From: Nocardia nova SH22a
Lineage (GTDB): Bacteria > Actinomycetota > Actinomycetes > Mycobacteriales > Mycobacteriaceae
Length of the DNA stretch: 64,000 nt
Assembly (NCBI RefSeq): GCF_000523235.1
Contig: NZ_CP006850.1
Span: 4,402,001-4,466,000 of the forward strand
Direction: 5' to 3'
Shown: positions 1 through 7,839 of the stretch, in pieces
How the letters are laid out: every line of letters begins with the position of its first letter
Position numbering within the stretch: the stretch's first letter is position 1
The notes under the pieces: generated by a model
Databases searched by the model: none
The model's input: only the letters and a program-made list of their open reading frames with translations
Told to the model about the DNA's origin: nothing
Program-made: the position numbers and the translations under genes

Positions 1-255
1 CGGTCCGGTTTCAACGAGGAGACCCAGGCCGCCGAGACCAAGCTCCAGGCCACCTTCGGGCGCGGGCGCTGGCGCTCGGACGAGGAGATCCTCAGCCTGT
101 TCGGTGACCTGGAGATCCTCGATCCCGGCCTGGAGATCTGCGCCCGCTGGCGACCCGCGGAACCCGATGAGACGGTTGCGCGCATCGGTCCCGCCGAGCG
201 TGAACTCACCCTGTGGGAGCAGCTGATTTCGTGCGCTCTGGCCCGCAAACCGTGA
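1..255 (+). CDS. SAM-dependent methyltransferase (DUF574 type), C-terminal fragment
   Basis: The reading frame is open from the first base and stops at 253-255, giving the last 84 residues of a protein whose start lies outside the window. It matches the C-terminus of the complete protein encoded at 18202-19008: both have FGRGRWR followed by DEE, then LFGDLE, and a final LTLWEQLI / LSLWEELI block. That family (DUF574, S-adenosyl methyltransferase) is greatly expanded in actinomycetes and its substrates are mostly unknown. The SAM-binding half is missing here, so the assignment rests on the paralogue. The next gene starts 20 bases downstream on the same strand and may be co-transcribed. Confidence 0.8.
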   Translation, partial: RSGFNEETQAAETKLQATFGRGRWRSDEEILSLFGDLEILDPGLEICARWRPAEPDETVARIGPAERELTLWEQLISCALARKP

Positions 256-275
256 AGCACTGATAGCTTGGGCGC

Positions 276-635
276 ATGATTATCGGTGCGCATACCATCA
301 TGTACGCGGCCGACGCCGACCGCGCCCGCGCCTTCCTGCGCGATGTGCTGGGCCTCCCGCACGTCGACGCGGGCCAAGGGTGGCTGATCTTCCGTTCGCC
401 ACCCGCCGAGCTGGCCGTCCATCCCTCCCCCGCTCCCGCGGGCGGAATTCTCGAGCTGTATCTGATGTGCGACGACCTGGAGGCCACCATCGCGGATCTG
501 CGCGCGAAAGGCGTCGAATTCACCAGCGAGATCATCGAGCAGCAGTGGGGGCGCCTGATCACCCTCGCCGTGCCGGGAGCCGCGGACATCGGCCTGTACG
601 AGCCGCGGCATCCCACCGCCTACGATCTGGAATAA
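276..635 (+). CDS. VOC family (glyoxalase/bleomycin-resistance-like) protein
   Basis: A 119-residue protein, the usual length of a single-unit VOC protein. It shows the paired beta-alpha-beta-beta-beta pattern: an N-terminal IIGAHTIMYAADADRARAFL strand-helix and a central LELYLMCDDLEATIADLRAKG strand-helix, ending in a conserved-looking IGLYEPRHP. The N-terminal His (residue 6) and a Glu in the C-terminal strand (LYEP) are at typical metal-ligand positions. VOC proteins include isomerases, dioxygenases and drug-binding proteins, and nothing here selects a substrate. The ribosome site before the ATG is weak. The preceding methyltransferase gene ends 20 bases upstream. Confidence 0.8.
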   Translation: MIIGAHTIMYAADADRARAFLRDVLGLPHVDAGQGWLIFRSPPAELAVHPSPAPAGGILELYLMCDDLEATIADLRAKGVEFTSEIIEQQWGRLITLAVPGAADIGLYEPRHPTAYDLE

Positions 636-665
636 CCCGCCGCGGCGGTTAAGCTGCGAGGCGAT

Positions 666-1490
666 ATGTGCACACCTCGCATCGTCCAGTTCGCCCACGA
701 CAGCGCCGATCTCACATCTCGGCCGTCACGACGCAGGCTGCTCGGCGCGGCCGGTCTCGCCGCACTCGCGGTGGCCGCGACCGCACCGGCCGCGGCCGCC
801 CACAGTGGATCGGTCGTCGACCTGACCCATCCCCTCGGCCCGAATACGCCGGTGTGGCCGGGTAATCCGCCGTTCGCGATGATGCCGGTCGCCGCGCAGG
901 CGCTGGGCGGATTCAACCAGAACGCGGTCGCCATGTGGGAGCACACCGGAACCCACGTCGACGCGCCGTTGCACCGGGCGCCGGGCGGCATGTCGGTCGA
1001 TACGCTGTCGGTGACCGATCTCGTGGCGCCGTTGATCGTCATCGATATCAGCGCGAAGGCCGCCTTCGACGTCGATGCCGCGGTCACCGTCGACGATATC
1101 GATGCCTTCGAACGGATCTACGGCCACATTCCCGAGCGTGCCTTCGTCGCCATGTATTCGGGGTGGGAACGCAGGCTCGCGGTGCCCTCGGCGTTCGTCA
1201 ATCTCGATTCCCACGGCACGCCGCACGCTCCCGGATTCGCCGCCGATGCCGCCGAATACCTTGTCACGCAACGCAATATCGTCGGCGCGGGCGTGGACAC
1301 CCTGAGCCTGGACCGGGCCGCCGATCCCGCCTGCGGCGCGCACACCGCATTTCTCGGCGCGGGCCGTTACGGCGTGGAGATGCTCGCTGATCTGGGCAGT
1401 GTGCCCCCGACCGGCGCCACCGTGGTGGTCGGCGCGCCCAAACATGTCGGCGGCACCGGCGGGCCGTGCCGGGTACTCGCTCTCACCTGA
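666..1490 (+). CDS. Tat-exported cyclase family (kynurenine-formamidase-like) metal hydrolase
   Basis: A 274-residue protein with a Tat signal peptide: SRRRLLG at about residues 20-26, then an Ala-rich hydrophobic stretch ending in AAAA near residue 45. The mature part carries the cyclase-family metal motif HTGTHVDAPLH (about residues 96-106), matching HxGTHxDxPxH, and a later DTLSLD segment. The family includes metal-dependent formamidases and isatin or polyketide-ring hydrolases. Export in a folded, metal-loaded state fits the Tat route. The ATG at 666 has a gagg-type site four bases upstream. It converges end to end with the FAD oxidase gene, leaving only two bases between the stop codons. 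The substrate is unknown. Confidence 0.8.
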   Translation: MCTPRIVQFAHDSADLTSRPSRRRLLGAAGLAALAVAATAPAAAAHSGSVVDLTHPLGPNTPVWPGNPPFAMMPVAAQALGGFNQNAVAMWEHTGTHVDAPLHRAPGGMSVDTLSVTDLVAPLIVIDISAKAAFDVDAAVTVDDIDAFERIYGHIPERAFVAMYSGWERRLAVPSAFVNLDSHGTPHAPGFAADAAEYLVTQRNIVGAGVDTLSLDRAADPACGAHTAFLGAGRYGVEMLADLGSVPPTGATVVVGAPKHVGGTGGPCRVLALT

Positions 1491-1492
1491 GG

Positions 1493-3058
1493 TCAGAGTT
1501 CGACCGAAAGCCGGTGGTGGAAGACATTCCCCGGATCCCACATCGCCTTCACGCGCTGCAACCGGGGATATCCGGCGCCGTAATAGAACTCGTGCCACGG
1601 CACGCCGGAGGTGTTCCAGGCCGGATCGGCCAGGTCCGGATCCGGATAATTGATATAGCTTCCGCCGTTGCGCTCGTCGGGCACCGGCACACCACCGGTG
1701 TCGGCATAGAGTTCGCGGTAGGTGTCACGCGCCCAGGCGATGTAGCGGTCGTCGTCCGACGGCAGCCGCCACGAGGCGTGAATGAGCATCTTCATGAACG
1801 AATCGCGCGCGGGCATGGCGGTCGCGCCCGCGGCGGCGGCGTTGATCGCGCCGCCGAACGGCAGGAATTCCAGTTCCGATTCGCCGATGAACGCCGGATC
1901 CGTCATGCGCCGGTAGCAGATTCGCAACTGCTCGCTCGAATACGGTTGCCGCAGATAGGCAGCCTTGATCTTGACCCGCGGCGGGATCGGCGCTTTCGCG
2001 TAGTAGCTGTGCTCGACGGTGTCGGCGTAGGACTCCTCGGCAGGCGGCAGCACCACCGCGGGCGGGGACACTCCCTCGGTGACCGCGGCGACGAATTCGT
2101 CGATCTGGCGCTGCGCGTCGGGGTGATCGGCGTCCTGCAGGATCAGCACTTCGATGAAGGCGTCGGCGACCGGGCGCACATCCAGGGGCGCGTAGAGCCC
2201 GGCGAACGGATCGCCGGGCGCCCGGTGCCGGGAGAAGAAGTCCAGGTAGTTGCCGAGGAATCGGACGAAGGAGTCCTCGTTCGTCATCGGGACCACGAGC
2301 CGTCCGGTGAGCATGCGGCCGGGCGGGCGCGGCAGCGCGCGGGCGGGGTCGGAGCCGTCCGAATCCGGTGAGCGCAACAGGAAGCGGGTGACGACACCGA
2401 AATTGCCGCCGCCACCGCCGGTGTGGGCCCACCAGAGATCCTGGTTCGGTCCGTCCTTGGTCGCGGTGACGAGTGTGGCCTCTCCGGCGGCGTTCACGGT
2501 GACGACCTCGACCCCGTACAGGTGATCGGCGACGAGTCCGTGGCGGCGTGACAGCGGCCCGTATCCGCCGCCGCTGATGTGCCCGCCGACGCCGACCCCT
2601 TTGCAGATTCCGGCCGGAACGGTGACACCCCAGCGCGCCAGTTCGCGGTACACGTGGTCCAATTCGGCGCCGGCGCCGATGGAGAACGCGCGGTATCGGT
2701 CGTCCCAGGTGACCTGGTCGAGCCGTGCGATGTCGACGATCGCCCGCGTATCAGGAGAATCGACGAATCCGTCGAAGCAATGTCCTCCGGCGCGGACCGC
2801 GATCCGCAGTCGTTCCCGGACCGCCTCGCCGACCGCGGCACGCACCTGCGCGGCGTCGGCGGGAACATAGATCCGGTCGGGCCGGGCCACGAATCTGCTG
2901 TTGTAGCCGCGCCGGGTCAGGACCTCGTAGTCGAGATCGCCGGAGCGGACCACGCGAATCGCGTCCGCGTGTGCCGGCGGCGCCGCGAACCACGCCACAC
3001 CGCCCAGGGCCGCCGCCGCGAACAGACCTCGGCGCGACAGCGCTCCCCCACCCGACAT
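1493..3058 (-). CDS. Tat-exported FAD-linked oxidase, berberine-bridge-enzyme (BBE) type
   Basis: A 521-residue protein with a Tat signal (LSRRGLF followed by an Ala-rich core ending AHA near residue 32). The PCMH-type FAD domain occupies roughly residues 60-250 and the C-terminal BBE segment is near the end (YYGAGYPRLQRVKAMWDPGNVF). Both residues that bind FAD covalently in berberine-bridge enzymes are visible: His in RAGGHCF and Cys in GICKGVGVGGH, so a bicovalent flavin is likely. Such enzymes oxidise sugars, alkaloids or polyketides with O2. I start at 3058 because GGGAG lies seven bases upstream; an in-frame start 33 bases further upstream (3091) exists but lacks a comparable site. Confidence 0.85.
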   Translation of the reverse strand: MSGGGALSRRGLFAAAALGGVAWFAAPPAHADAIRVVRSGDLDYEVLTRRGYNSRFVARPDRIYVPADAAQVRAAVGEAVRERLRIAVRAGGHCFDGFVDSPDTRAIVDIARLDQVTWDDRYRAFSIGAGAELDHVYRELARWGVTVPAGICKGVGVGGHISGGGYGPLSRRHGLVADHLYGVEVVTVNAAGEATLVTATKDGPNQDLWWAHTGGGGGNFGVVTRFLLRSPDSDGSDPARALPRPPGRMLTGRLVVPMTNEDSFVRFLGNYLDFFSRHRAPGDPFAGLYAPLDVRPVADAFIEVLILQDADHPDAQRQIDEFVAAVTEGVSPPAVVLPPAEESYADTVEHSYYAKAPIPPRVKIKAAYLRQPYSSEQLRICYRRMTDPAFIGESELEFLPFGGAINAAAAGATAMPARDSFMKMLIHASWRLPSDDDRYIAWARDTYRELYADTGGVPVPDERNGGSYINYPDPDLADPAWNTSGVPWHEFYYGAGYPRLQRVKAMWDPGNVFHHRLSVEL

Positions 3059-3133
3059 CGACGAACTCCCGTAACGAACTGCTGTGCCCACTGCGATCTT
3101 CCGCCCCGACCCTAGCGGACGACCGCGACGGGT

Positions 3134-3733
3134 TCATCCGGTCACGGGATGGACCTGTAGCGCGCAGGTGTCGATCGTGGTGTGCAGGGTGCGGGTGTCG
3201 GTCGAATTCGGTGCTGTGACAGCGAGACTCGTGTACAGCGGGCAGTCCTTGCCATCGGGGCCCATGGCCGAGCCCTCGACGACGGCGCGGGCGGGACGTC
3301 CCGGCAGGACCGTGACCACCGGCGGAGTGTCGTCACCCTGCGGCAGACCGCCCATATAGCCGCGCGGGGTGCGTTCGGCGTGCAGGACCGGGCCGCCCTC
3401 TCCGGTGTCGACGCCGGGATAGCCGCTGATCGTGCAGGGCGGGGTGTCGGCGGCGAGGGTGAAGCTCAGTTCGACGCCGCGATGCAGCATTCCCGGCGAC
3501 ATGGTCTGGGCGCCGATATCGAGTTGCCGTGGTCCGCAGGCGGCGATCGCCGCCGTGGTGGGGGCCGCTTCCGAGGTCGCGGAGGGGGCACTCACCGGTG
3601 GTGGTGCGGCCGAAGGCGAAGCCGTGGTGGCTGTTCCGGAGTCGCCGGAGTTCGCACATCCGGCCAGTGCCGCCACTCCCGCCGCCGCCAGTAGCGCCGC
3701 CGCGATGCGGTGTCCTGTCGCGCCGATCGTCAC
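3134..3733 (-). CDS. DUF4232 lipoprotein
   Basis: A 199-residue lipoprotein: a hydrophobic signal with the lipobox LAGC (Cys at about residue 26), a Thr/Ser/Pro/Ala-rich linker to about residue 60, then a DUF4232-type domain beginning CGPRQLDIGA and containing CTISGYPG and a late CPLY/CALQ cysteine pattern. DUF4232 domains occur in exported actinobacterial lipoproteins and are beta-sandwich-like; their role is unknown. It lies 75 bases downstream of the BBE oxidase start on the same strand, and the next upstream gene (3749-4330) begins only a few hundred bases away in the same direction, so the three may share transcription. Confidence 0.8.
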   Translation of the reverse strand: MTIGATGHRIAAALLAAAGVAALAGCANSGDSGTATTASPSAAPPPVSAPSATSEAAPTTAAIAACGPRQLDIGAQTMSPGMLHRGVELSFTLAADTPPCTISGYPGVDTGEGGPVLHAERTPRGYMGGLPQGDDTPPVVTVLPGRPARAVVEGSAMGPDGKDCPLYTSLAVTAPNSTDTRTLHTTIDTCALQVHPVTG

Positions 3734-3748
3734 TTCACCACCTCCTGG

Positions 3749-4330
3749 TCAGGTCATGGTCTCTCCGTGCGCGGGGTCGGTCGTCGCTTCCAGCACCACA
3801 CCGCGCGCCGGATTTCCGTCCGGGTCGATCCAACTGGCGATCACCCGGCCGCGCGGGGATCCGGCCACGGTGTCGGGAGTGCGATGGATCCGCACCGACA
3901 GCGGCGAATCCGGCTGCGCGGCAATAAGTTCGACGGTGTCGGCGAGAGTGTCGCTGTGATGCTGATGCTGTGCCTCGGCCGTCCCGGTCAGCAGTGCCGC
4001 CAGTTGCGCGAGAGCCACCGGATCCGAGGCGCCGTCGTACACCCAGCGATGTCCCAGGACACCGTGTTCGGTGGTGCCGACGAGGTCCCCGCCGGGCAGC
4101 GGAGCGCCGCGGTAGGTCAGCGGCACGAAATAGACCGGCAGGCGGGTGTCGGCGGTGTCGATCACGATCATGCATTCGATGCCGACTTCACCGGCGGGAT
4201 CATCGAGGCGGAACCCACCGGCCCGGTGCAGTCGGGGGACGGCGCCGGTGAACCAGTCGCGGCTCGGCAGCCACGCGGTCAGCAGGTCGAGTTTGCCGGG
4301 TTCGAGGGTGGTGTTGTGGACGACTGCCAT
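3749..4330 (-). CDS. maltokinase N-terminal cap-like domain protein
   Basis: A 193-residue soluble protein with no signal or membrane segment. The start MAVVHNTTLEPGKLDLLTAW and the following GAVPRLHRAGGFRLDDPAGEVGIECMIV resemble the N-terminal cap domain of actinobacterial maltokinases, which also occurs as a stand-alone protein in Nocardia and mycobacteria. The kinase domain is absent, so catalysis is not expected. The family role of stand-alone caps is not established. It ends 15 bases before the DUF4232 lipoprotein start and follows the HdeD gene by nine bases, so hdeD, this gene and the lipoprotein gene look like one transcription unit. Confidence 0.6.
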   Translation of the reverse strand: MAVVHNTTLEPGKLDLLTAWLPSRDWFTGAVPRLHRAGGFRLDDPAGEVGIECMIVIDTADTRLPVYFVPLTYRGAPLPGGDLVGTTEHGVLGHRWVYDGASDPVALAQLAALLTGTAEAQHQHHSDTLADTVELIAAQPDSPLSVRIHRTPDTVAGSPRGRVIASWIDPDGNPARGVVLEATTDPAHGETMT

Positions 4331-4339
4331 GAAACGACC

Positions 4340-4966
4340 CTAATCGGTGACCCGGACCCGATGATCGGCGCGCGGGCCGAGCAGACCGCGCACTCCCACC
4401 TGATCGCCGTCGGCGGCGTGGCGGCGGATGCGGGTGGCGAGCCGGATCTCCATGGCTCCCAGCAGGATCAGCCCCACCCCGACGAGCACCGACAGCGCGG
4501 CGACGGTGTCGATCGGCCACACCAGCACGATCACCCCGGCCAGCAGGGTGATCAGCCCGTATCCCTCGCGCCGCCCGGCCTTGGGCAGGTCGTGCGACCA
4601 GGCCGCGACGATGGCCTGCACGATCCCGCGGACCATCCAGGCCATGCCGATCCACATCGCCAGCAGTGCCACCGACCCGCCGCTGTGCATGCACAACAGG
4701 CCCAGCACCACCGACAGCACCGCCCCGAAGAATTCGAGCGCCTTGAGCATGCCGTTGATCCGGGCGCGGAACGACACGGTGAGCTGCCAGGCCGCGGTCA
4801 GGAACAGCGTGACGGCGAGCAACAGCTCCGTTATTCGAACGGACTTATCGGGCCAAACGAGCAGAACGACACCCACGCCGATCGAGGAACACCCGATCAC
4901 ACACGCCATCTGCCATGCGTCACCAGCGAAGACATCAGTACGTCCGGCCACTCGAAAGGTGGGCAT
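4340..4966 (-). CDS. HdeD family membrane protein
   Basis: A 208-residue integral membrane protein with six hydrophobic segments in repeated pairs, including GCSSIGVGVVLLVWPDKS and ITLLAGVIVLVWPIDT. This repeated VLLVWPD / VLVWPID pattern at the end of helices is typical of HdeD-type proteins (DUF308 repeats), linked to acid stress in Escherichia coli and common but uncharacterised in actinomycetes. I use the ATG at 4966; upstream codons in the same frame are Arg/Pro-rich and lack membrane character. The P450 gene diverges from it across 182 bases. The C-terminal tail from about residue 185 is charged and cytosolic. Confidence 0.75.
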   Translation of the reverse strand: MPTFRVAGRTDVFAGDAWQMACVIGCSSIGVGVVLLVWPDKSVRITELLLAVTLFLTAAWQLTVSFRARINGMLKALEFFGAVLSVVLGLLCMHSGGSVALLAMWIGMAWMVRGIVQAIVAAWSHDLPKAGRREGYGLITLLAGVIVLVWPIDTVAALSVLVGVGLILLGAMEIRLATRIRRHAADGDQVGVRGLLGPRADHRVRVTD

Positions 4967-5148
4967 AGCCCGATGATATGGGTACCGGCGCCGCCGGTCG
5001 GGCAATTCGGCAACCTCGGCCGGGCCGATGTGGCAACCCGGCAGCCTCCACGCTGTCGCGGACCACGGTGGTACCGGGCCGCAACCGCGGTTACCGTAGG
5101 GAAATACCGGATCTCGCACGGCCGCGACCTCGTCGGAAGGTGTATGCC

Positions 5149-6468
5149 ATGACTGCCGTCTATCCGCCGGGGCCCCCGTTGCCGAGAATCGTGCAGACGG
5201 TGCTGCACGCGAAGTGGCGGGCCCGGTTCGCCGCCGCGGCGTCCCGCCGCTACGGCGATGTGTACACGATGCGCATGATCGCACCGTATGCCGAACACCT
5301 GGTGGTGTTCTCGCGCCCGGAGCACATCCGCGAGATCTTCGCCGGGGACCCGGCGGATCTGCACGCGGGCGAAGGCAATCGGGTGCTGGGCCCGGTCATG
5401 GGACAGCATTCAGTGCTGCTGACCGACGAACACGAGCACGCCCGCGCCCGGCGGCTACTGATGCCCGCCTTCACCGGGTCGTCGCTGCGCGGATACCGGA
5501 GCATGGTCGAGGCGATCGCCAAGGACCATGTCGATCGCTGGCGGCCGGGCGCGCCGATGACCACCCACGACCGGATGAACGAACTCACCCTCGATGTGAT
5601 CACGCAGGTGGTGTTCGGTGTCAGCGAGGAACACGGCCGCGACGAACTCGCGCCGCGGCTGCGGTACCTGGTCGAGGCCGGTCCGCTGATCTTCATGGGC
5701 TGGAAATGGCAGCGACTGCAACGGTTCGGGCCGTGGAAGCGCTTCGCCGACAACAAGAACGCGATCGACGCGCTGCTCTACGACGAGATCGCCCGTCGGC
5801 GCACCCGGCCCGAGGCGGGCGCGCGGGCGGATGTGCTGTCGCGGTTGCTGGCCGTGGGCGCGGAGGCCGCGGCGGACGAGGCGCCGGCCGATCCTCCCCT
5901 GACCGATGCCGAATTGCGTGATCAGCTGGTGACTCTGCTGCTGGCCGGGCACGAGACGACCGCCTCGGCGTTGTCGTGGGCGATGTACGAGTTGGCCGCC
6001 CATCCGCAGGTGCAGGAGCGGGCCCGGCGCGCGGCGGCCGAAGGGGACGAGAAGTATCTCGAGGCGGTTCTCAAGGAGGCCATGCGCCGCCGCACCGTCA
6101 TCGGGGGCACCGTGCGACGACTGACGCGCGATATGACCATCGCGGGTTATCCGCTCCCCCGCGGCACCGTCGTGCAGACCTCGATCATCCTCGCGCACGC
6201 GAACCCCGCCAGTCATCCCGACCCCGAATCCTTCCGTCCGGAGCGCTTTCTCGACGGCGCTGTCGCGGCCGGTACCTGGTTGCCGTTCGGCGGCGGTGTG
6301 CGCCGGTGCATCGGCGCGGGATTCTCGCTGATGGAGGGCACCGCGGTGCTGTCGGAAGTGTTGCGCCGCTTCGCCCTGGCACCGGCGCGGGACCACGAGA
6401 ACGCCCGCACCCGCAACATCACCCAGGTGCCCGCGCACGGCGCGCCGGTGGTGGCGCACCCGCTGTGA
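5149..6468 (+). CDS. cytochrome P450
   Basis: A 439-residue soluble P450. All core motifs are present: the I-helix oxygen-activation segment LLAGHETTASALSW, the K-helix ExxR as EAMR, and the heme loop FGGGVRRCIGAGF with the thiolate ligand Cys387. The N-terminus is short and starts with the proline-rich YPPGPPLP, as in soluble bacterial forms. The heme loop and PPGP start resemble mycobacterial CYP135/CYP138-type enzymes, but the family cannot be fixed by eye. The ATG at 5149 has GGAAGG at 5135-5140. The gene converges with narI with only four bases between them. No ferredoxin or reductase gene is adjacent, so electron donors must be encoded elsewhere. Confidence 0.9.
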   Translation: MTAVYPPGPPLPRIVQTVLHAKWRARFAAAASRRYGDVYTMRMIAPYAEHLVVFSRPEHIREIFAGDPADLHAGEGNRVLGPVMGQHSVLLTDEHEHARARRLLMPAFTGSSLRGYRSMVEAIAKDHVDRWRPGAPMTTHDRMNELTLDVITQVVFGVSEEHGRDELAPRLRYLVEAGPLIFMGWKWQRLQRFGPWKRFADNKNAIDALLYDEIARRRTRPEAGARADVLSRLLAVGAEAAADEAPADPPLTDAELRDQLVTLLLAGHETTASALSWAMYELAAHPQVQERARRAAAEGDEKYLEAVLKEAMRRRTVIGGTVRRLTRDMTIAGYPLPRGTVVQTSIILAHANPASHPDPESFRPERFLDGAVAAGTWLPFGGGVRRCIGAGFSLMEGTAVLSEVLRRFALAPARDHENARTRNITQVPAHGAPVVAHPL

Positions 6469-6472
6469 CCGG

Positions 6473-7207
6473 TTACTGCACCCGTTCCCAGCCGCGCGGC
6501 GGCCGGTGCGCGCCGAGGCTCACATCCCGGCTGCGGTACACCAGATACGGCCGGGTGAGATAGCCGATCGGCGCGGAGAACACGTGCACCAGGCGACTGA
6601 AGGGCCAGAACGCGAACAGCGCGCACGCCGACAGCGCGTGCAGCTGGAATCCCCATGGCGCCTGGGCCATCAGTTGCGGATGCGGGTCGAGGTAGAACAG
6701 CGAGCGGAACCACGGCGAGATGTCGTCGCGGTAGTTGTGCGGATGGCCGGTGATGGTACCGTAGAGCGTCGCGGTGAGTCCGAGCAGCAGGGTCAGGCCC
6801 AGCAGCACGTACATGATCTTGTCGTTGCGGGTGGTCGCCGAGAACACCGAACCGACGGTGCGGCGGCGGTAGATCAGGATGGCCAGCCCGGCCACGGTCG
6901 CCACGCCCGCGACGACGCCGAGGCTGAACGAGACCGCGTGATAAGCGCTTTCGCCGATGCCGATCGCCTCGGTCCACGACTGCGGGACGACGAGTCCGAG
7001 GACGTGACCGAGGAAGACGAACACGATGCCGTAGTGGAACAGCGGGCTGCCCAATCGCAGCAGCCGGTTCTCGTAGAGCTGTGACGAGCGGGTGGTCCAG
7101 CCGAATTTGTCGTAGCGGTAGCGCCAGACCAGCCCGACCACGCACACGGCCAGCGCCGCGTACGGCACCGCGACCCACAGCAGCACATCGGATGCGCTCA
7201 CGGTCAT
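6473..7207 (-). CDS. narI: respiratory nitrate reductase gamma subunit NarI (b-type cytochrome)
   Basis: A 244-residue membrane protein with five transmembrane helices. It is the quinol-oxidising, heme-b-carrying anchor of NarGHI and passes electrons to NarH. Visible family features are PLFHYGIVFVFLGHVLG, with candidate heme-ligand histidines in one helix, WFRSLFYLDP on the periplasmic side, and a late LHALSACALFAFWPFSRLVHVFSAP helix with the second histidine pair. The start codon at 7207 overlaps the narJ stop as ATGA, so translation is probably coupled. It is the last gene of the operon; the P450 stop lies four bases beyond its stop in the opposite direction. Length is slightly above the 225 residues of the E. 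coli protein. Confidence 0.95.
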   Translation of the reverse strand: MTVSASDVLLWVAVPYAALAVCVVGLVWRYRYDKFGWTTRSSQLYENRLLRLGSPLFHYGIVFVFLGHVLGLVVPQSWTEAIGIGESAYHAVSFSLGVVAGVATVAGLAILIYRRRTVGSVFSATTRNDKIMYVLLGLTLLLGLTATLYGTITGHPHNYRDDISPWFRSLFYLDPHPQLMAQAPWGFQLHALSACALFAFWPFSRLVHVFSAPIGYLTRPYLVYRSRDVSLGAHRPPRGWERVQ

Positions 7208-7839
7208 CGACGGCCTCCGATCGGTGTCGTCATATACGTGGGCGGTGCGAACGGTTCGGTGCCGACCTCTTCGCCGGGCGGACCGGCCGCGATCAGCCGG
7301 GCGACGGCATCGCTGTCGGAACCGCGCAACGGTGGCAGCGTCTGCGACACCGAATCCAGAACTCCGGCCCACAGTGAGCGCGATTCCCGCAGCGCCGCCC
7401 GCATCACCTCGACACCGGCCCGGTAGTCGGTGAGCACGCGCAGCCCGGATTCCGGTTCGGTGGCGGCGAATTCCAGCACGACGGCCAGATGGTCGGGCAG
7501 TTCACCGTCGTCGAGTTGCCAGCCCGCGCCGCGGTAGAGCTGTTTGAGTCGCAGCAGCGCCATTCCGCGCTTACGGGTGTCGCCGTCGGTGAAGTAGGTC
7601 AGGTAGGGGCTGAATCGTTTCCGATGATCGAAGGTGTCGACGTATTCGCTGGCCAGCCGGACCGGCGGGGAGCCGGACAGATGTGACAGCAGCGGGCGCA
7701 CCGGTGCGCCGAGCGCCAGCGGCAGGGCGTGCGCGACCCGGGTCAGCATCGGCAGCGAATTCAGCAGTGCCGCATCGGGATAGCTCAGCAGCAGCGACTG
7801 CATCTGCCAGGCCGCACGGCGGGTTTCGGTGCGAATCAT
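7204..7839 (-). CDS. narJ: nitrate reductase molybdenum cofactor assembly chaperone NarJ
   Basis: A 211-residue soluble all-helical protein of the TorD/NarJ chaperone family. It is needed for insertion of the molybdenum cofactor into NarG and for membrane attachment, and it is not part of the final enzyme. The family-typical YVDTFDHRKRFSPYLTYF and DTRKRGMALLRLKQLY segments are at about residues 80-115. The start at 7839 overlaps the narH stop by four bases, and its own stop overlaps narI in the same way. Upstream in-frame codons are Arg-rich and overlap narH, so the ATG at 7839 is clearly the start. Confidence 0.95.
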   Translation of the reverse strand: MIRTETRRAAWQMQSLLLSYPDAALLNSLPMLTRVAHALPLALGAPVRPLLSHLSGSPPVRLASEYVDTFDHRKRFSPYLTYFTDGDTRKRGMALLRLKQLYRGAGWQLDDGELPDHLAVVLEFAATEPESGLRVLTDYRAGVEVMRAALRESRSLWAGVLDSVSQTLPPLRGSDSDAVARLIAAGPPGEEVGTEPFAPPTYMTTPIGGRR